Source of the DNA: UBA8438 sp963934795
Lineage (GTDB): Bacteria > Acidobacteriota > Vicinamibacteria > Vicinamibacterales > UBA8438
DNA: 11,043 bases
Direction: 5' to 3'
NCBI GenBank assembly: GCA_963934795.1
Contig: CAWWAF010000116.1
Location: 1 to 11,043 of the forward strand
Positions 1 to 6,420 of the stretch are shown here, one piece after another; position 1 is the stretch's first letter; every line of letters begins with the position of its first letter. The position numbers and the translations under genes were made by a program. The notes beneath the pieces were generated by a model. That model made no database searches, was not told the DNA's origin, and worked only from the letters and a program-made list of their open reading frames with translations.

Positions 1-4
1 AGGG

Positions 5-238
5 TCAATCGACGAACAGCGGCGTGAGCACGCTGGTTGGCACCGGCGAGGCTGCCACATCCACAAACACAAATGCATCGAGGTTGTAGGCGCCGGAGAC
101 GGGAGGCGCCTCCAGCGGCCGGCTCACCACGAGCGGTAGGCCGTAGACAGCCGCGGGCGGCTCCGCGCCTTCCACTGCGCCAAACGCGGCTACGCCCGCG
201 ACGATGGCGAGCACACTCTGTCGTCGTCTATTGGTCAC
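5..238 (-). CDS. small secreted-looking protein of unknown function (77 aa)
   Basis: I do not recognise this protein. It starts with GTG (236-238) and ends in TGA (5-7). The N-terminus has the shape of a signal peptide: a basic stretch (TNRRR) followed by a hydrophobic, Ala/Gly/Val-rich segment at about residues 8-20, ending near GAVEGAE. The rest is about 50 residues rich in Pro, Val and Ala, without cysteines or a recognisable motif. Third codon positions are GC-rich as in the neighbouring genes, which supports real coding. No Shine-Dalgarno is visible. It lies 129 bases downstream of glpX on the same strand and could be a separate transcript. It may be a short exported protein, or the N-terminal remnant of a longer gene ended early. 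Only four bases follow it in the window. Confidence 0.45.
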   Translation of the reverse strand: MTNRRRQSVLAIVAGVAAFGAVEGAEPPAAVYGLPLVVSRPLEAPPVSGAYNLDAFVFVDVAASPVPTSVLTPLFVD

Positions 239-367
239 GCGCGGCTCTAGTTACACCACTACCCTGTCATGCGTTCTATCGGCCGTCTGCGCGTGCAAGG
301 ACAGGCTCACAGGACTGGCCGGCCGACCCCAAACATGAGCCGCGCACAGCACGGCACCGCGGCGCGG
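239..367. other. intergenic gap between glpX and the small secreted protein gene
   Basis: No gene is visible in these 129 bases. A GC-only inverted repeat, GCCGCG at 339-344 and CGCGGC at 358-363 with a 13-base loop, lies just past the glpX stop codon on the minus strand. It could act as a weak transcription end for glpX, but no run of T follows it, so a standard intrinsic terminator is doubtful. Confidence 0.3.
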
Positions 368-1360
368 TCAGAATCGGACTTTGAGATCAGCCCCGTCGTT
401 CAGATGGATGGTATCGATGAATCTGATGCGATGCGGATTGGTCCGCATGACCAGTGAACTCGTGCGCGCGCCTTCTCCGAAGAAGCGGACGCCCTTCATG
501 AGCGTGCCGTCGGTGACACCAGTCGCAGCGAAGGTCAGGCGCTCACCGCTGGCCAGATCCGCGGCCGTATAGGTCCGCTCCATATCGGTGATGCCCATGG
601 CGCGGCAACGTGCCTCCTTCTCCGGGGTATCGACGACGAGGCGCGCCAGAATTTCACCGTTGAGACACTGCATCGCGGCGGCGGCCAGCACGCCTTCCGG
701 GGCACCGCCCGTGCCCATCACGGCGTGCACACCACTTCCGCGCACGGCGGCCGAAATACCAGCAGACAGGTCCCCGTCGCCAATCAGAAGAATCCGAGCG
801 CCCGCCTCGCGGATGTCGTCGATGAGCTGCTTGTGTCTGTCTCGATCAAGCACCGTGACGACTAGGTCCCGGACGTTCCTGCCTAGACATTTCGCTATCG
901 CCTGCAGGTTGTCCCCTACCGAGGCGTCGAGGCTCACGGCGTGCCTCGACCTGGGTCCGACCACCAACTTCTCCATGTAGAGATCTGGCGCGTGCAGCAG
1001 ACCTCCGCGCTCAGAGGCCGCCAGCACGGCAATGGCATTCGCCGCACCGGTGGCGCACAGATTGGTGCCTTCCAGCGGATCGACCGCAATGTCGACCTGG
1101 GGGAAAGGTCCGGCATCCTCCGGATCGTTCGCATGGGCCATCCCGACCGGCTCGCCGATATACAGCATCGGCGCTTCATCACGCTCGCCTTCCCCGATGA
1201 CGACACGCCCGTCGATAGGCACCCGATCAAGCGACGCTCGCATGGATTCGACTGCGACCTGGTCGGACCCGTGTCGATCGCCTTGCCCCATCGTGTGTGC
1301 GCAGGCAATGGCCGCCTGCTCCACGACGTGCAGAAACGCGGAGGTCATGTCAGTGCTCAT
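368..1360 (-). CDS. glpX: class II fructose-1,6-bisphosphatase GlpX
   Basis: Hydrolyses fructose-1,6-bisphosphate to fructose-6-phosphate in gluconeogenesis; a cytosolic metal-dependent enzyme. The 330 residues match the usual family length. Visible family motifs are the N-terminal helix with GQGDRHGSDQ (about 25-34), the metal-binding segment IGEGERDEAPMLYIGE (about 55-70), VDPLEGT (93-99), a VLDRDRH segment (170-176), GDGD (194-197) and GGAPEGV (218-224), whose Glu corresponds to the family's late metal or phosphate ligand. In some bacteria the same fold also has sedoheptulose-bisphosphatase activity, which sequence alone cannot tell. The start ATG is at 1358-1360; a second in-frame ATG lies four codons in. 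The Shine-Dalgarno is weak. The gene begins 20 bases after the DUF62 gene stop, so it is probably co-transcribed with it. Confidence 0.96.
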   Translation of the reverse strand: MSTDMTSAFLHVVEQAAIACAHTMGQGDRHGSDQVAVESMRASLDRVPIDGRVVIGEGERDEAPMLYIGEPVGMAHANDPEDAGPFPQVDIAVDPLEGTNLCATGAANAIAVLAASERGGLLHAPDLYMEKLVVGPRSRHAVSLDASVGDNLQAIAKCLGRNVRDLVVTVLDRDRHKQLIDDIREAGARILLIGDGDLSAGISAAVRGSGVHAVMGTGGAPEGVLAAAAMQCLNGEILARLVVDTPEKEARCRAMGITDMERTYTAADLASGERLTFAATGVTDGTLMKGVRFFGEGARTSSLVMRTNPHRIRFIDTIHLNDGADLKVRF

Positions 1361-1380
1361 AGTGTTCTAACCGTTTGTCC

Positions 1381-2172
1381 TTATCCGCGAGACACGACAA
1401 CTCGCGCTCCGCGCTCTACGCCAAGTCGCGCCATCGCGCTCGTCGCGTTGGCTGCAATCTCCAGATGCTCGGTGCCACCGAACAACGCGCAGATCTCGCT
1501 CTCCGCGATGTCCGTGTACGTTTCGACCAAGCGCCCGACTGCGTGCTCGCCGACCCGGATGTCGATCGACCCGCGGGCGGCAAATTTGTCGAAGTTCTTG
1601 CGATCGATGTTGGTCACCAGGTTGCCAAACCGGTCAATCCGCAGCACCACCCCCGTCAGCCGCTCGTCCTCGAGCTGGACGACGGGAATATCCAGCTCCT
1701 GATAGCCGTTAAACGGCCTCCCCAGTGCCGACAGTTGGACGCCCTTTGCGAGCCAGGCCGCCGCCGGGGCGAACCGATCCCGCCCTTCGAAGGTCCGGCT
1801 CACCGTCGGTCTGGCGTATCGTCGCTCCGTTAATTCGACCACCCGCTTCGGCGGCGTCTCCTGGAACACCGCCGTCAGGACCCCATTGTCTGGGGCCACG
1901 AACCGGTAATCCCCGATGTCGGCCGCCAGTCCCCGTCGCCCGGACCCGACGCCCGGGTCAACCACCACGAGAAACACGCTGCCCGCTGGGAAATACTTGC
2001 ACGCGGCGGCCAGTTCCAGCGCCGCGAACTGCAAATCGTGGGGGGGAATGTCATGCGAGATATCGACCAGGGTGGCCTCGGGACAGACCTGCAGCACGAC
2101 ACCTTTCATCGTAGCGGCATAGTGATCGCGGCTTCCGAAATCACTCATCAACGCCACCAGTGGGCGCGTCAT
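1381..2172 (-). CDS. SAM hydroxide adenosyltransferase family protein (DUF62)
   Basis: Member of the fluorinase/chlorinase-like DUF62 family, whose usual members split S-adenosylmethionine with water (hydroxide) to adenosine and methionine. The 263 residues show the family blocks in order: MSDFGSRDHYAATMKG (9-24), VDISHDIPPHD (36-46), the VVVDPGVGS segment (69-77) with Asp72 and following Arg79/Arg80, APDNG (93-97), FEGRDRFAPAAAWLA (128-142), then a C-terminal domain beginning near DIPVV with RIDRFGNLVTNI (178-189). The family triad is Asp-Arg-His, with His in a motif normally read as F-H-G-R-D. Here that position is Glu129, an odd change at a catalytic residue. The length rules against the halogenase loop types, but I cannot prove activity. 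It sits between bactofilin (59 bases upstream) and glpX (20 bases downstream). Confidence 0.9.
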   Translation of the reverse strand: MTRPLVALMSDFGSRDHYAATMKGVVLQVCPEATLVDISHDIPPHDLQFAALELAAACKYFPAGSVFLVVVDPGVGSGRRGLAADIGDYRFVAPDNGVLTAVFQETPPKRVVELTERRYARPTVSRTFEGRDRFAPAAAWLAKGVQLSALGRPFNGYQELDIPVVQLEDERLTGVVLRIDRFGNLVTNIDRKNFDKFAARGSIDIRVGEHAVGRLVETYTDIAESEICALFGGTEHLEIAANATSAMARLGVERGARVVVSRG

Positions 2173-2231
2173 GCTGCTGATCCCGGCGGTGGGTTACGCA
2201 CCGTCTCCGCTCGCTCGTGCATGAACGGCCT

Positions 2232-2783
2232 CTAGGACGCGCCACTGGGCTTCGAACCGGCGCCGGCCTTCCCTGCCTTCGAGCCGCCCGCCTGTGGTTG
2301 GGCCTGGGGCGCTGCCCCTTGCGCCGATGCTGTGCGACCAGACTCTTGTTGACCAGCCGGGCTCATGTCGACGCTGCCGCGAAAACGAGACCCTTCCGCG
2401 ATGGCGACCTTTGGCGCTGTGATGTCGCCCTCGACCGCGCCGCTATCCTGGATAGATACCTTTTCTGTCGCCTTGATATTGCCGGTGACCTCGCCCTGCA
2501 CGACGACAATTTTTGCGAAAACCTCGGCTCGAATACGGCCATGGGGTCCGATCGTCAGAACGTGCTCCCTGAGCTCGATCTTCCCCTCGACCTGCCCCTC
2601 GATCGTCAGGTCCTCGCTCCCATTCAACTCGCCCTTGACCACCACGGACTTGCCGATACTGCCGACGCTCACGTCCCGCCCACCCGCGCGAACGGGCGGT
2701 CTCGACACACCACTGGTGGGCCCCGGCACGGTTGCCGCCTGGGGTGGAGTGACCGGTTTGGCTGCCTCTTCCCGCTTCCACAT
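2232..2783 (-). CDS. bactofilin (polymer-forming cytoskeletal protein)
   Basis: Bactofilins form nucleotide-independent filaments of a right-handed beta-helix, often at the inner membrane, where they place cell-wall enzymes or shape the cell. The 183-residue product has a short N-terminal tail (MWKREE, then Pro/Ala-rich to about residue 35), the bactofilin core at about 38-140 with repeated short beta strands around glycines (GELNGSEDLTIEGQVEG, then GEVTGNIKATEKVSI and GAVEGDITAPKVAI), and a disordered Gly/Ala/Gln/Lys tail (about 141-183). This tail-core-tail plan is typical. I chose the ATG at 2781-2783 because GAGGAG lies 8 bases upstream; the frame stays open to 2978, but that extension does not look like a bactofilin. 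It is the first gene of a probable three-gene operon with the DUF62 protein and glpX. Confidence 0.93.
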   Translation of the reverse strand: MWKREEAAKPVTPPQAATVPGPTSGVSRPPVRAGGRDVSVGSIGKSVVVKGELNGSEDLTIEGQVEGKIELREHVLTIGPHGRIRAEVFAKIVVVQGEVTGNIKATEKVSIQDSGAVEGDITAPKVAIAEGSRFRGSVDMSPAGQQESGRTASAQGAAPQAQPQAGGSKAGKAGAGSKPSGAS

Positions 2784-2791
2784 ACCTGCTA

Positions 2792-2797
2792 CTCCTC
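2792..2797 (-). promoter_or_regulatory. Shine-Dalgarno of the bactofilin gene
   Basis: GAGGAG on the minus strand, 8 bases before the ATG at 2783. It decides the start against the longer open frame reaching back to 2978. Confidence 0.8.
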
Positions 2798-2854
2798 GCC
2801 AACAGTCACTCGGTCGGTTCGCCTTGCGCGGCCTGCTCGATTGACCTCGCGCCC

Positions 2855-2883
2855 AGTATACGAGAGGCTCCAGGGGCTGTCCA
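2855..2883 (-). promoter_or_regulatory. sigma-70-like promoter for the bactofilin operon
   Basis: On the minus strand, TGGACA (2878-2883) matches the -35 consensus at five of six positions. It is separated by exactly 17 bases from TATACT (2855-2860), a five-of-six match to the -10 consensus. Transcription would start near 2848 and give a 5' leader of about 65 bases that includes the GAGGAG ribosome site. Confidence 0.65.
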
Positions 2884-3042
2884 CCGAGATAGGAATTGAC
2901 GCCGGAGACACGGCGCCGAACGACCGAAAACAGGCCAAAACGCCCCGTTCTCGGCCGCGAGAGCACCCCCGCCGGCACACCAACAGCACCTGGACGGCCC
3001 CGTTGACCGCGACCGGCATATGTGTGCGGTCACGATTGCCGG

Positions 3043-3048
3043 TAGAAT
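3043..3048 (+). promoter_or_regulatory. candidate -10 box of the cysteine desulfurase gene (possible leaderless mRNA)
   Basis: TAGAAT ends six bases before the GTG at 3055. That places the expected transcription start on the first base of the start codon. No Shine-Dalgarno is present and no good -35 lies 16-18 bases upstream. The spacing is what leaderless genes in other bacteria show; this is inference. Confidence 0.4.
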
Positions 3049-3054
3049 TTGGGG

Positions 3055-4239
3055 GTGACCCGGATCTACTTCGACCACAACGCCACCACCCCGGTCGCGC
3101 CGGAGGTGGCCGACGCCATGGCGAATGCCCTGCGAACCGTCTATGGCAACCCATCGAGCGTGCATGCGTATGGGCAGCAGGCGAAGACCGTCCTTGATAC
3201 CGCGCGCGCGTCCGTCGCGACGCTCATCGGTGCAGAGCCGACGGAGTTGGTGTTCACGTCCGGTGGATCAGAATCGGACAACCTCGCGGTTCGTGGGGTG
3301 GCGGACGCGTCAATCTCGTCCGGTCGACGCCATCTCGTGGCCAGTGCCATCGAGCACGAAGCGGTCATCCAGACGCTCAAGGCCCTCAGCAAAGCGGGTT
3401 GGACGACGACACTCGTCGGGGTTGACGCGAGCGGTATCGTCTCGCCAGACCGCCTGGCGGAGGCCGTGACAGAGAAAACGGCGCTCGTGTCCATCATGCA
3501 CGCGAACAACGAGATTGGCGCCATTCAACCCGTCGCCGACCTGGCCGCCGTGGCGCACGCACACGGGGCCATGTTTCACACCGACGCCGTGCAATCGGTC
3601 GGCAAGATCCCGGTGGACGTCTCCGCTCTGGGTGTCGACCTGTTGTCGTTGTCCGCCCACAAGTTCAACGGCCCGAAAGGCGTCGGAGCGCTGTGGGTGA
3701 GACGGGGCACCAGGCTCCGAACGCAGATTACCGGTGGCAAGCAGGAACGCAGTCGCCGCGCCGGTACAGAGAACGTGCCGGCGATGGTCGGGATGAGCGT
3801 GGCCGCCCGCCTCGCCGCCGCCAAGTTGGCCGCGCCGAACGATCATCTCGCGTCACTGCGGGACCGGCTCGAGGCCGGCATTCTGTCCAGTGTCACCGGT
3901 ACGGAGTCCAACGGACATGCGGACTTACGCGTCGACAACACCAGCAACATCAGTTTCACCGGAGTGGAGGCGGAGTCGCTGTTGATCGCGCTGGACCTCG
4001 AAGGCGTGGCGGTGTCGACTGGGTCGGCCTGCTCGTCGGGGACACTTGAGCCGTCGCACGTGCTGCGAGCTATGGGGTTCTCCCCGCACCGCACGCAGAA
4101 TTCGATCCGATTCAGTCTCGGACTGGGGAACACGGACGCTGAGGTGGACTATGTCGTCCGCGCGCTTCCCGGCATTGTCGCCAGACTCAGGGGCGTCTCC
4201 GGTCGCCGCCCACGCAGCGCCGTCGCGGCGCACTCCTAA
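3055..4239 (+). CDS. cysteine desulfurase, NifS/IscS type
   Basis: PLP enzyme that removes sulfur from L-cysteine, forming alanine and an enzyme-bound persulfide. The 394 residues (from GTG 3055) carry the whole class V aminotransferase fold: YFDHNATTP (5-13), YGNPSSVH (30-37), FTSGGSESDN (67-76), the ring-stacking His in IEHEA (99-103), HANNEIG (149-155), HTDAVQ (175-180), the PLP lysine in SAHKFNGPKG (200-209, Lys203) and the catalytic cysteine in the loop STGSACSSG (321-329, Cys326). RAGTEN (235-240) is also present. A TTG at 3049 is an alternative start; I prefer the GTG because family members begin a few residues before the Y-x-DHNATTP motif. The gene is followed after 6 bases by mnmA, which suggests that its main partner is MnmA, as in the YrvO/MnmA pair of Bacillus subtilis. 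No scaffold gene (iscU, sufU) or Rrf2 regulator is nearby. Confidence 0.95.
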   Translation: MTRIYFDHNATTPVAPEVADAMANALRTVYGNPSSVHAYGQQAKTVLDTARASVATLIGAEPTELVFTSGGSESDNLAVRGVADASISSGRRHLVASAIEHEAVIQTLKALSKAGWTTTLVGVDASGIVSPDRLAEAVTEKTALVSIMHANNEIGAIQPVADLAAVAHAHGAMFHTDAVQSVGKIPVDVSALGVDLLSLSAHKFNGPKGVGALWVRRGTRLRTQITGGKQERSRRAGTENVPAMVGMSVAARLAAAKLAAPNDHLASLRDRLEAGILSSVTGTESNGHADLRVDNTSNISFTGVEAESLLIALDLEGVAVSTGSACSSGTLEPSHVLRAMGFSPHRTQNSIRFSLGLGNTDAEVDYVVRALPGIVARLRGVSGRRPRSAVAAHS

Positions 4240-4245
4240 GGTCTT

Positions 4246-5310
4246 ATGCGTGTCGTAGTTGCGATGTCAGGCGGAGTCGATTCATCAGTTGCCGCAGCAC
4301 AACTGGTCGACATGGGGCATGAGGTCATCGGCCTGTCCATGCAGTTGTCTGCGCAGCGGGCGAACGAGGGGTCGTTCGGGGGCTGCTGTTCGATCGACGA
4401 CTTGCATGACGCCCGACGCACCGCTGCGAGCCTCGGAATCCCGCACTACATGATGAACTTCGAACGGCAATTCGACGACGCCGTCGTCACGCCGTTCGTT
4501 CGGGAGTACGCCGCCGGACGCACCCCTATCCCCTGCGTGCAATGTAACGGGGACTTGAAATTTACACATCTCCTGGAACGGGCCACCGCACTCGGTGCGG
4601 ATCGGGTGGCCACCGGGCACTACGCCCGTCTCTCACCAGACCCCGTGTCCGGTCACACGCGGTTGCAGCGAGGGCTCGACCCGAACAAGGACCAGTCCTA
4701 CTTCCTGTTTACCCTGACTCAAGCGCAGCTGTCGCGCGCACTGTTTCCCGTGGGGCACCTCCGGAAAGAGGACGTCCGAGCGGTGGCCCGAGCGCACCAC
4801 ATGGCCGTCGCTGACAAGCCGGACAGCCAAGAGCTCTGTTTCGTGGCCGACGGCGACACGGCGGGCCTCGTCGAAACGTTGGACCCAACCGTCGCGAGGT
4901 CAGGCACCATTCAGGACCAGGGTGGCCAGCCCGTGGGTCGCCACGGCGGGGTACATCGATTTACTGTGGGGCAGCGGAAGGGCCTGGGGCTCTCCACGAG
5001 CCAACCGCTGTATATCCTGAAGATTGACGCCGCTGACAACACGCTGACTGTCGGACCGCGCGAGGCGTTGGACCGATGCGCGTTGACGGCCAGCCGTATG
5101 AATTGGATTTCCGGCACGCCGCCGGACGCCTCGACCCAGATCACCGCCCGCATCCGACACCGGCATGCGGACGCGCCGGCCACCCTCGAGCCGCTGGCGC
5201 GTGACCGGGCCGCCATCACCTTCGCGGAGCCACAACGGGCGATTGCGCCCGGCCAGGCGGTGGTCCTCTACGACGGCGACACGGTACTGGGCGGCGGCTG
5301 GATTGACTAG
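4246..5310 (+). CDS. mnmA: tRNA-specific 2-thiouridylase MnmA
   Basis: Forms 2-thiouridine at wobble position 34 of tRNAs for Lys, Glu and Gln, using ATP and a persulfide sulfur. The 354 residues are of normal length. Visible motifs are the PP-loop ATPase signature SGGVDSS (8-14), the GGCCSIDDLHDARR segment (45-58), PIPCVQCNGDLKF (94-106) with catalytic-type Cys100 just before Asn, TGHYAR (123-128), KDQSYFLF (148-155), and SQELCF (194-199) with the second, persulfide-accepting Cys198. The central FTVGQRKGLG motif follows, then the C-terminal beta-barrel domain ending in GGGWID. The ATG lies 6 bases past the desulfurase stop, with TAAGG overlapping that stop acting as ribosome site, so the two genes are translationally linked. 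The operon joins the sulfur donor with its acceptor. Confidence 0.97.
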   Translation: MRVVVAMSGGVDSSVAAAQLVDMGHEVIGLSMQLSAQRANEGSFGGCCSIDDLHDARRTAASLGIPHYMMNFERQFDDAVVTPFVREYAAGRTPIPCVQCNGDLKFTHLLERATALGADRVATGHYARLSPDPVSGHTRLQRGLDPNKDQSYFLFTLTQAQLSRALFPVGHLRKEDVRAVARAHHMAVADKPDSQELCFVADGDTAGLVETLDPTVARSGTIQDQGGQPVGRHGGVHRFTVGQRKGLGLSTSQPLYILKIDAADNTLTVGPREALDRCALTASRMNWISGTPPDASTQITARIRHRHADAPATLEPLARDRAAITFAEPQRAIAPGQAVVLYDGDTVLGGGWID

Positions 5311-5323
5311 CGTGGCGCGCTAG
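5307..5323. terminator. shared hairpin over the mnmA and trxB stop codons
   Basis: A perfect 6-bp inverted repeat, CTAGCG (5307-5312) and CGCTAG (5318-5323), with a five-base loop. It contains the TAG of mnmA (5308-5310) and, on the other strand, the TAG of trxB (5320-5322). The two convergent genes are only nine bases apart. Without a T-run it is at best a weak bidirectional terminator. Confidence 0.35.
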
Positions 5324-6243
5324 CCCTCGAGCGATTCCAGATAGCGCTCCGTGTCGATGGCAGCCATGCAGCCGGTACCGGCTGCCGTGATCGCCTGCCG
5401 ATAGACGTGATCCTGGACGTCGCCGCAGGCGAACACACCGGCCACACTGGTCCGGCTTCCTGTCCCAACCTCGATATAGCCGTTCGGGTTCAGATCGAGC
5501 TGACCGGTGAACAAGCTCGTGTTCGGGGTGTGCCCGATGGCAATGAACACCCCGTCGACGGCCAGGTCTTTGGTCTCTCCGTTCTTCAGGTTGCGCAGGA
5601 CGACGCCGGTGACGACCCCCTCTCGCACGTCCTTCACTTCCGCCAGCTCCGAGTTCCATTCAAATGAAATCTTCTCGTTCGCGAAGGCCTTGTCCTGCAT
5701 GATCTTCGACGCGCGCAGTTCCTCGCGGCGATGCACCACGGTGACGTGCGAGGCGAACTTCGTCAGGAAGGTCGCTTCTTCCAAGGCCGAATCGCCGCCG
5801 CCCACGACCACGATCGGTTTGTCTCTGAAAAAATAGCCGTCGCAGGTCGCGCACGTCGATACCCCGTGGCCCATCAACGTCCGCTCAGAGGGCAGCCCCA
5901 GCAGTCGAGCCGACGCGCCGGTCGAGATGATGAGCGCCTTGGTCTGCTCGACGGCGTCGCCCACTTTCAGCGTGAACGGCGCGGCCCCCAGGTCAACCGA
6001 GGTCACGTCGCCGCTGATGATCTCGGCTCCGAACCGTTCGGCTTGCGCCCGCATCTCGGCCATCAGGTCTGGTCCCAGGATTCCATCGCGGTACCCGGGG
6101 AAGTTCTCGACCATGGTCGTCAGCATCAGCTGCCCACCCGACTCGAGTCCCTCGATCACGAGGGGAGACAGGTTCGCCCTGGCGGCGTAGAGGGCGGCCG
6201 TGAGTCCAGCCGGACCAGACCCGATAATGATCACGTTGCGCAT
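5320..6243 (-). CDS. trxB: thioredoxin-disulfide reductase
   Basis: FAD enzyme that uses NADPH to reduce thioredoxin in the cytosol. The 307 residues have the low-molecular-weight TrxB plan: FAD-binding IIGSGPAGLTAALYAARA (6-23), ENFPGY (46-51), STGASARLLGLP (107-118), the redox-active CATC centre (131-134) followed by DGYFFRDK, the NADPH-binding GGGDSALEEA (148-157) with HRREELRAS (171-179), and the C-terminal FAD motif FACGDVQD (271-278) with RQAITAAGTGCMAA. The conserved VHRR...R basic residues favour NADPH over NADH. The ATG at 6243 follows AGGAGA by 8 bases. It converges with mnmA. The leader upstream contains two inverted repeats that could regulate it. Confidence 0.97.
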   Translation of the reverse strand: MRNVIIIGSGPAGLTAALYAARANLSPLVIEGLESGGQLMLTTMVENFPGYRDGILGPDLMAEMRAQAERFGAEIISGDVTSVDLGAAPFTLKVGDAVEQTKALIISTGASARLLGLPSERTLMGHGVSTCATCDGYFFRDKPIVVVGGGDSALEEATFLTKFASHVTVVHRREELRASKIMQDKAFANEKISFEWNSELAEVKDVREGVVTGVVLRNLKNGETKDLAVDGVFIAIGHTPNTSLFTGQLDLNPNGYIEVGTGSRTSVAGVFACGDVQDHVYRQAITAAGTGCMAAIDTERYLESLEG

Positions 6244-6251
6244 CTATGTAC

Positions 6252-6257
6252 TCTCCT
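6252..6257 (-). promoter_or_regulatory. Shine-Dalgarno of trxB
   Basis: AGGAGA on the minus strand, eight bases before the trxB ATG. It is one of the clearest ribosome sites in the window and fixes the start. Confidence 0.8.
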
Positions 6258-6262
6258 AGCGG

Positions 6263-6394
6263 CTATCCCGCCCAGCGCCGGCCCTGTGCCGGCGTGCAAT
6301 TGTGTTCTGGTACTCTTGGACTGAGGCTGTCGCCGAGACGGTCCAAGAGAAGTCGTGCGTCATCCCGCAGGTTGGACGTGGCCCACTCGAACAT
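6263..6394 (-). CDS. possible 43-aa leader ORF upstream of trxB
   Basis: An ATG-started frame (6392-6394) ends with TAG 19 bases before the trxB ATG. The first half (FEWATSNLRDDARLLLDRLG) would form an amphipathic helix and uses GC-rich codons like the neighbours; the second half is Pro/Arg-rich and low in character. It has no visible Shine-Dalgarno and overlaps both inverted repeats of the trxB leader. It could be a small protein, a regulatory leader peptide, or chance. I lean slightly towards chance. Confidence 0.2.
   Translation of the reverse strand: MFEWATSNLRDDARLLLDRLGDSLSPRVPEHNCTPAQGRRWAG
6276..6294 (-). repeat. GC-rich hairpin in the trxB leader
   Basis: CGCCGG (6276-6281) and CCGGCG (6289-6294) form a 6-bp stem with a 7-base loop, extendable by a G-T pair. 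The stem ends about 18 bases before the trxB ribosome site. It is not followed by a T-run, so it is a possible RNA structure rather than a clear terminator. Confidence 0.35.
6313..6349 (-). repeat. 9-bp perfect inverted repeat between the S11 peptidase gene and trxB
   Basis: CTCTTGGAC (6313-6321) and GTCCAAGAG (6341-6349) are exact reverse complements around a 19-base loop that itself can fold at GGC/GCC (6325-6334). It lies 70-106 bases upstream of the trxB ATG and 72-108 bases past the stop of the preceding gene. It may be an RNA hairpin ending the upstream transcript or a two-half-site operator for trxB. It is the longest perfect inverted repeat I found in the window. Confidence 0.45.
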
Positions 6395-6420
6395 GGTGCG
6401 GAGCAGCAAGGACGCGGGTA

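Larger units (their letters stand above)
2784..3054. other. divergent intergenic region, bactofilin / cysteine desulfurase
   Basis: About 270 bases without a supported gene. The bactofilin leader and promoter fill the left part. On the right, a TAGAAT box lies just before the desulfurase start. The middle (about 2884-3000) shows neither a convincing second promoter nor a repeat. Confidence 0.6.

Noticed and set aside
941..1702. Plus-strand open frame of about 250 codons
   Set aside because: It is antisense to glpX and the DUF62 gene, both of which have full family motifs; the frame is open only because of high GC.
2784..2978. Upstream extension of the bactofilin frame
   Set aside because: A strong Shine-Dalgarno points to the ATG at 2783, the promoter boxes lie inside the extension, and the extra residues do not fit the family.
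3003..3008. TTGACC as a -35 box for the cysteine desulfurase
   Set aside because: No -10 lies 16-18 bases downstream; the TAGAAT box is 34 bases away.
2217..3197. Plus-strand open frame of about 326 codons over the bactofilin gene and into the desulfurase
   Set aside because: It runs antisense to a clear bactofilin and overlaps the start of the desulfurase in another frame; the product is Arg/Pro-rich with no domain.
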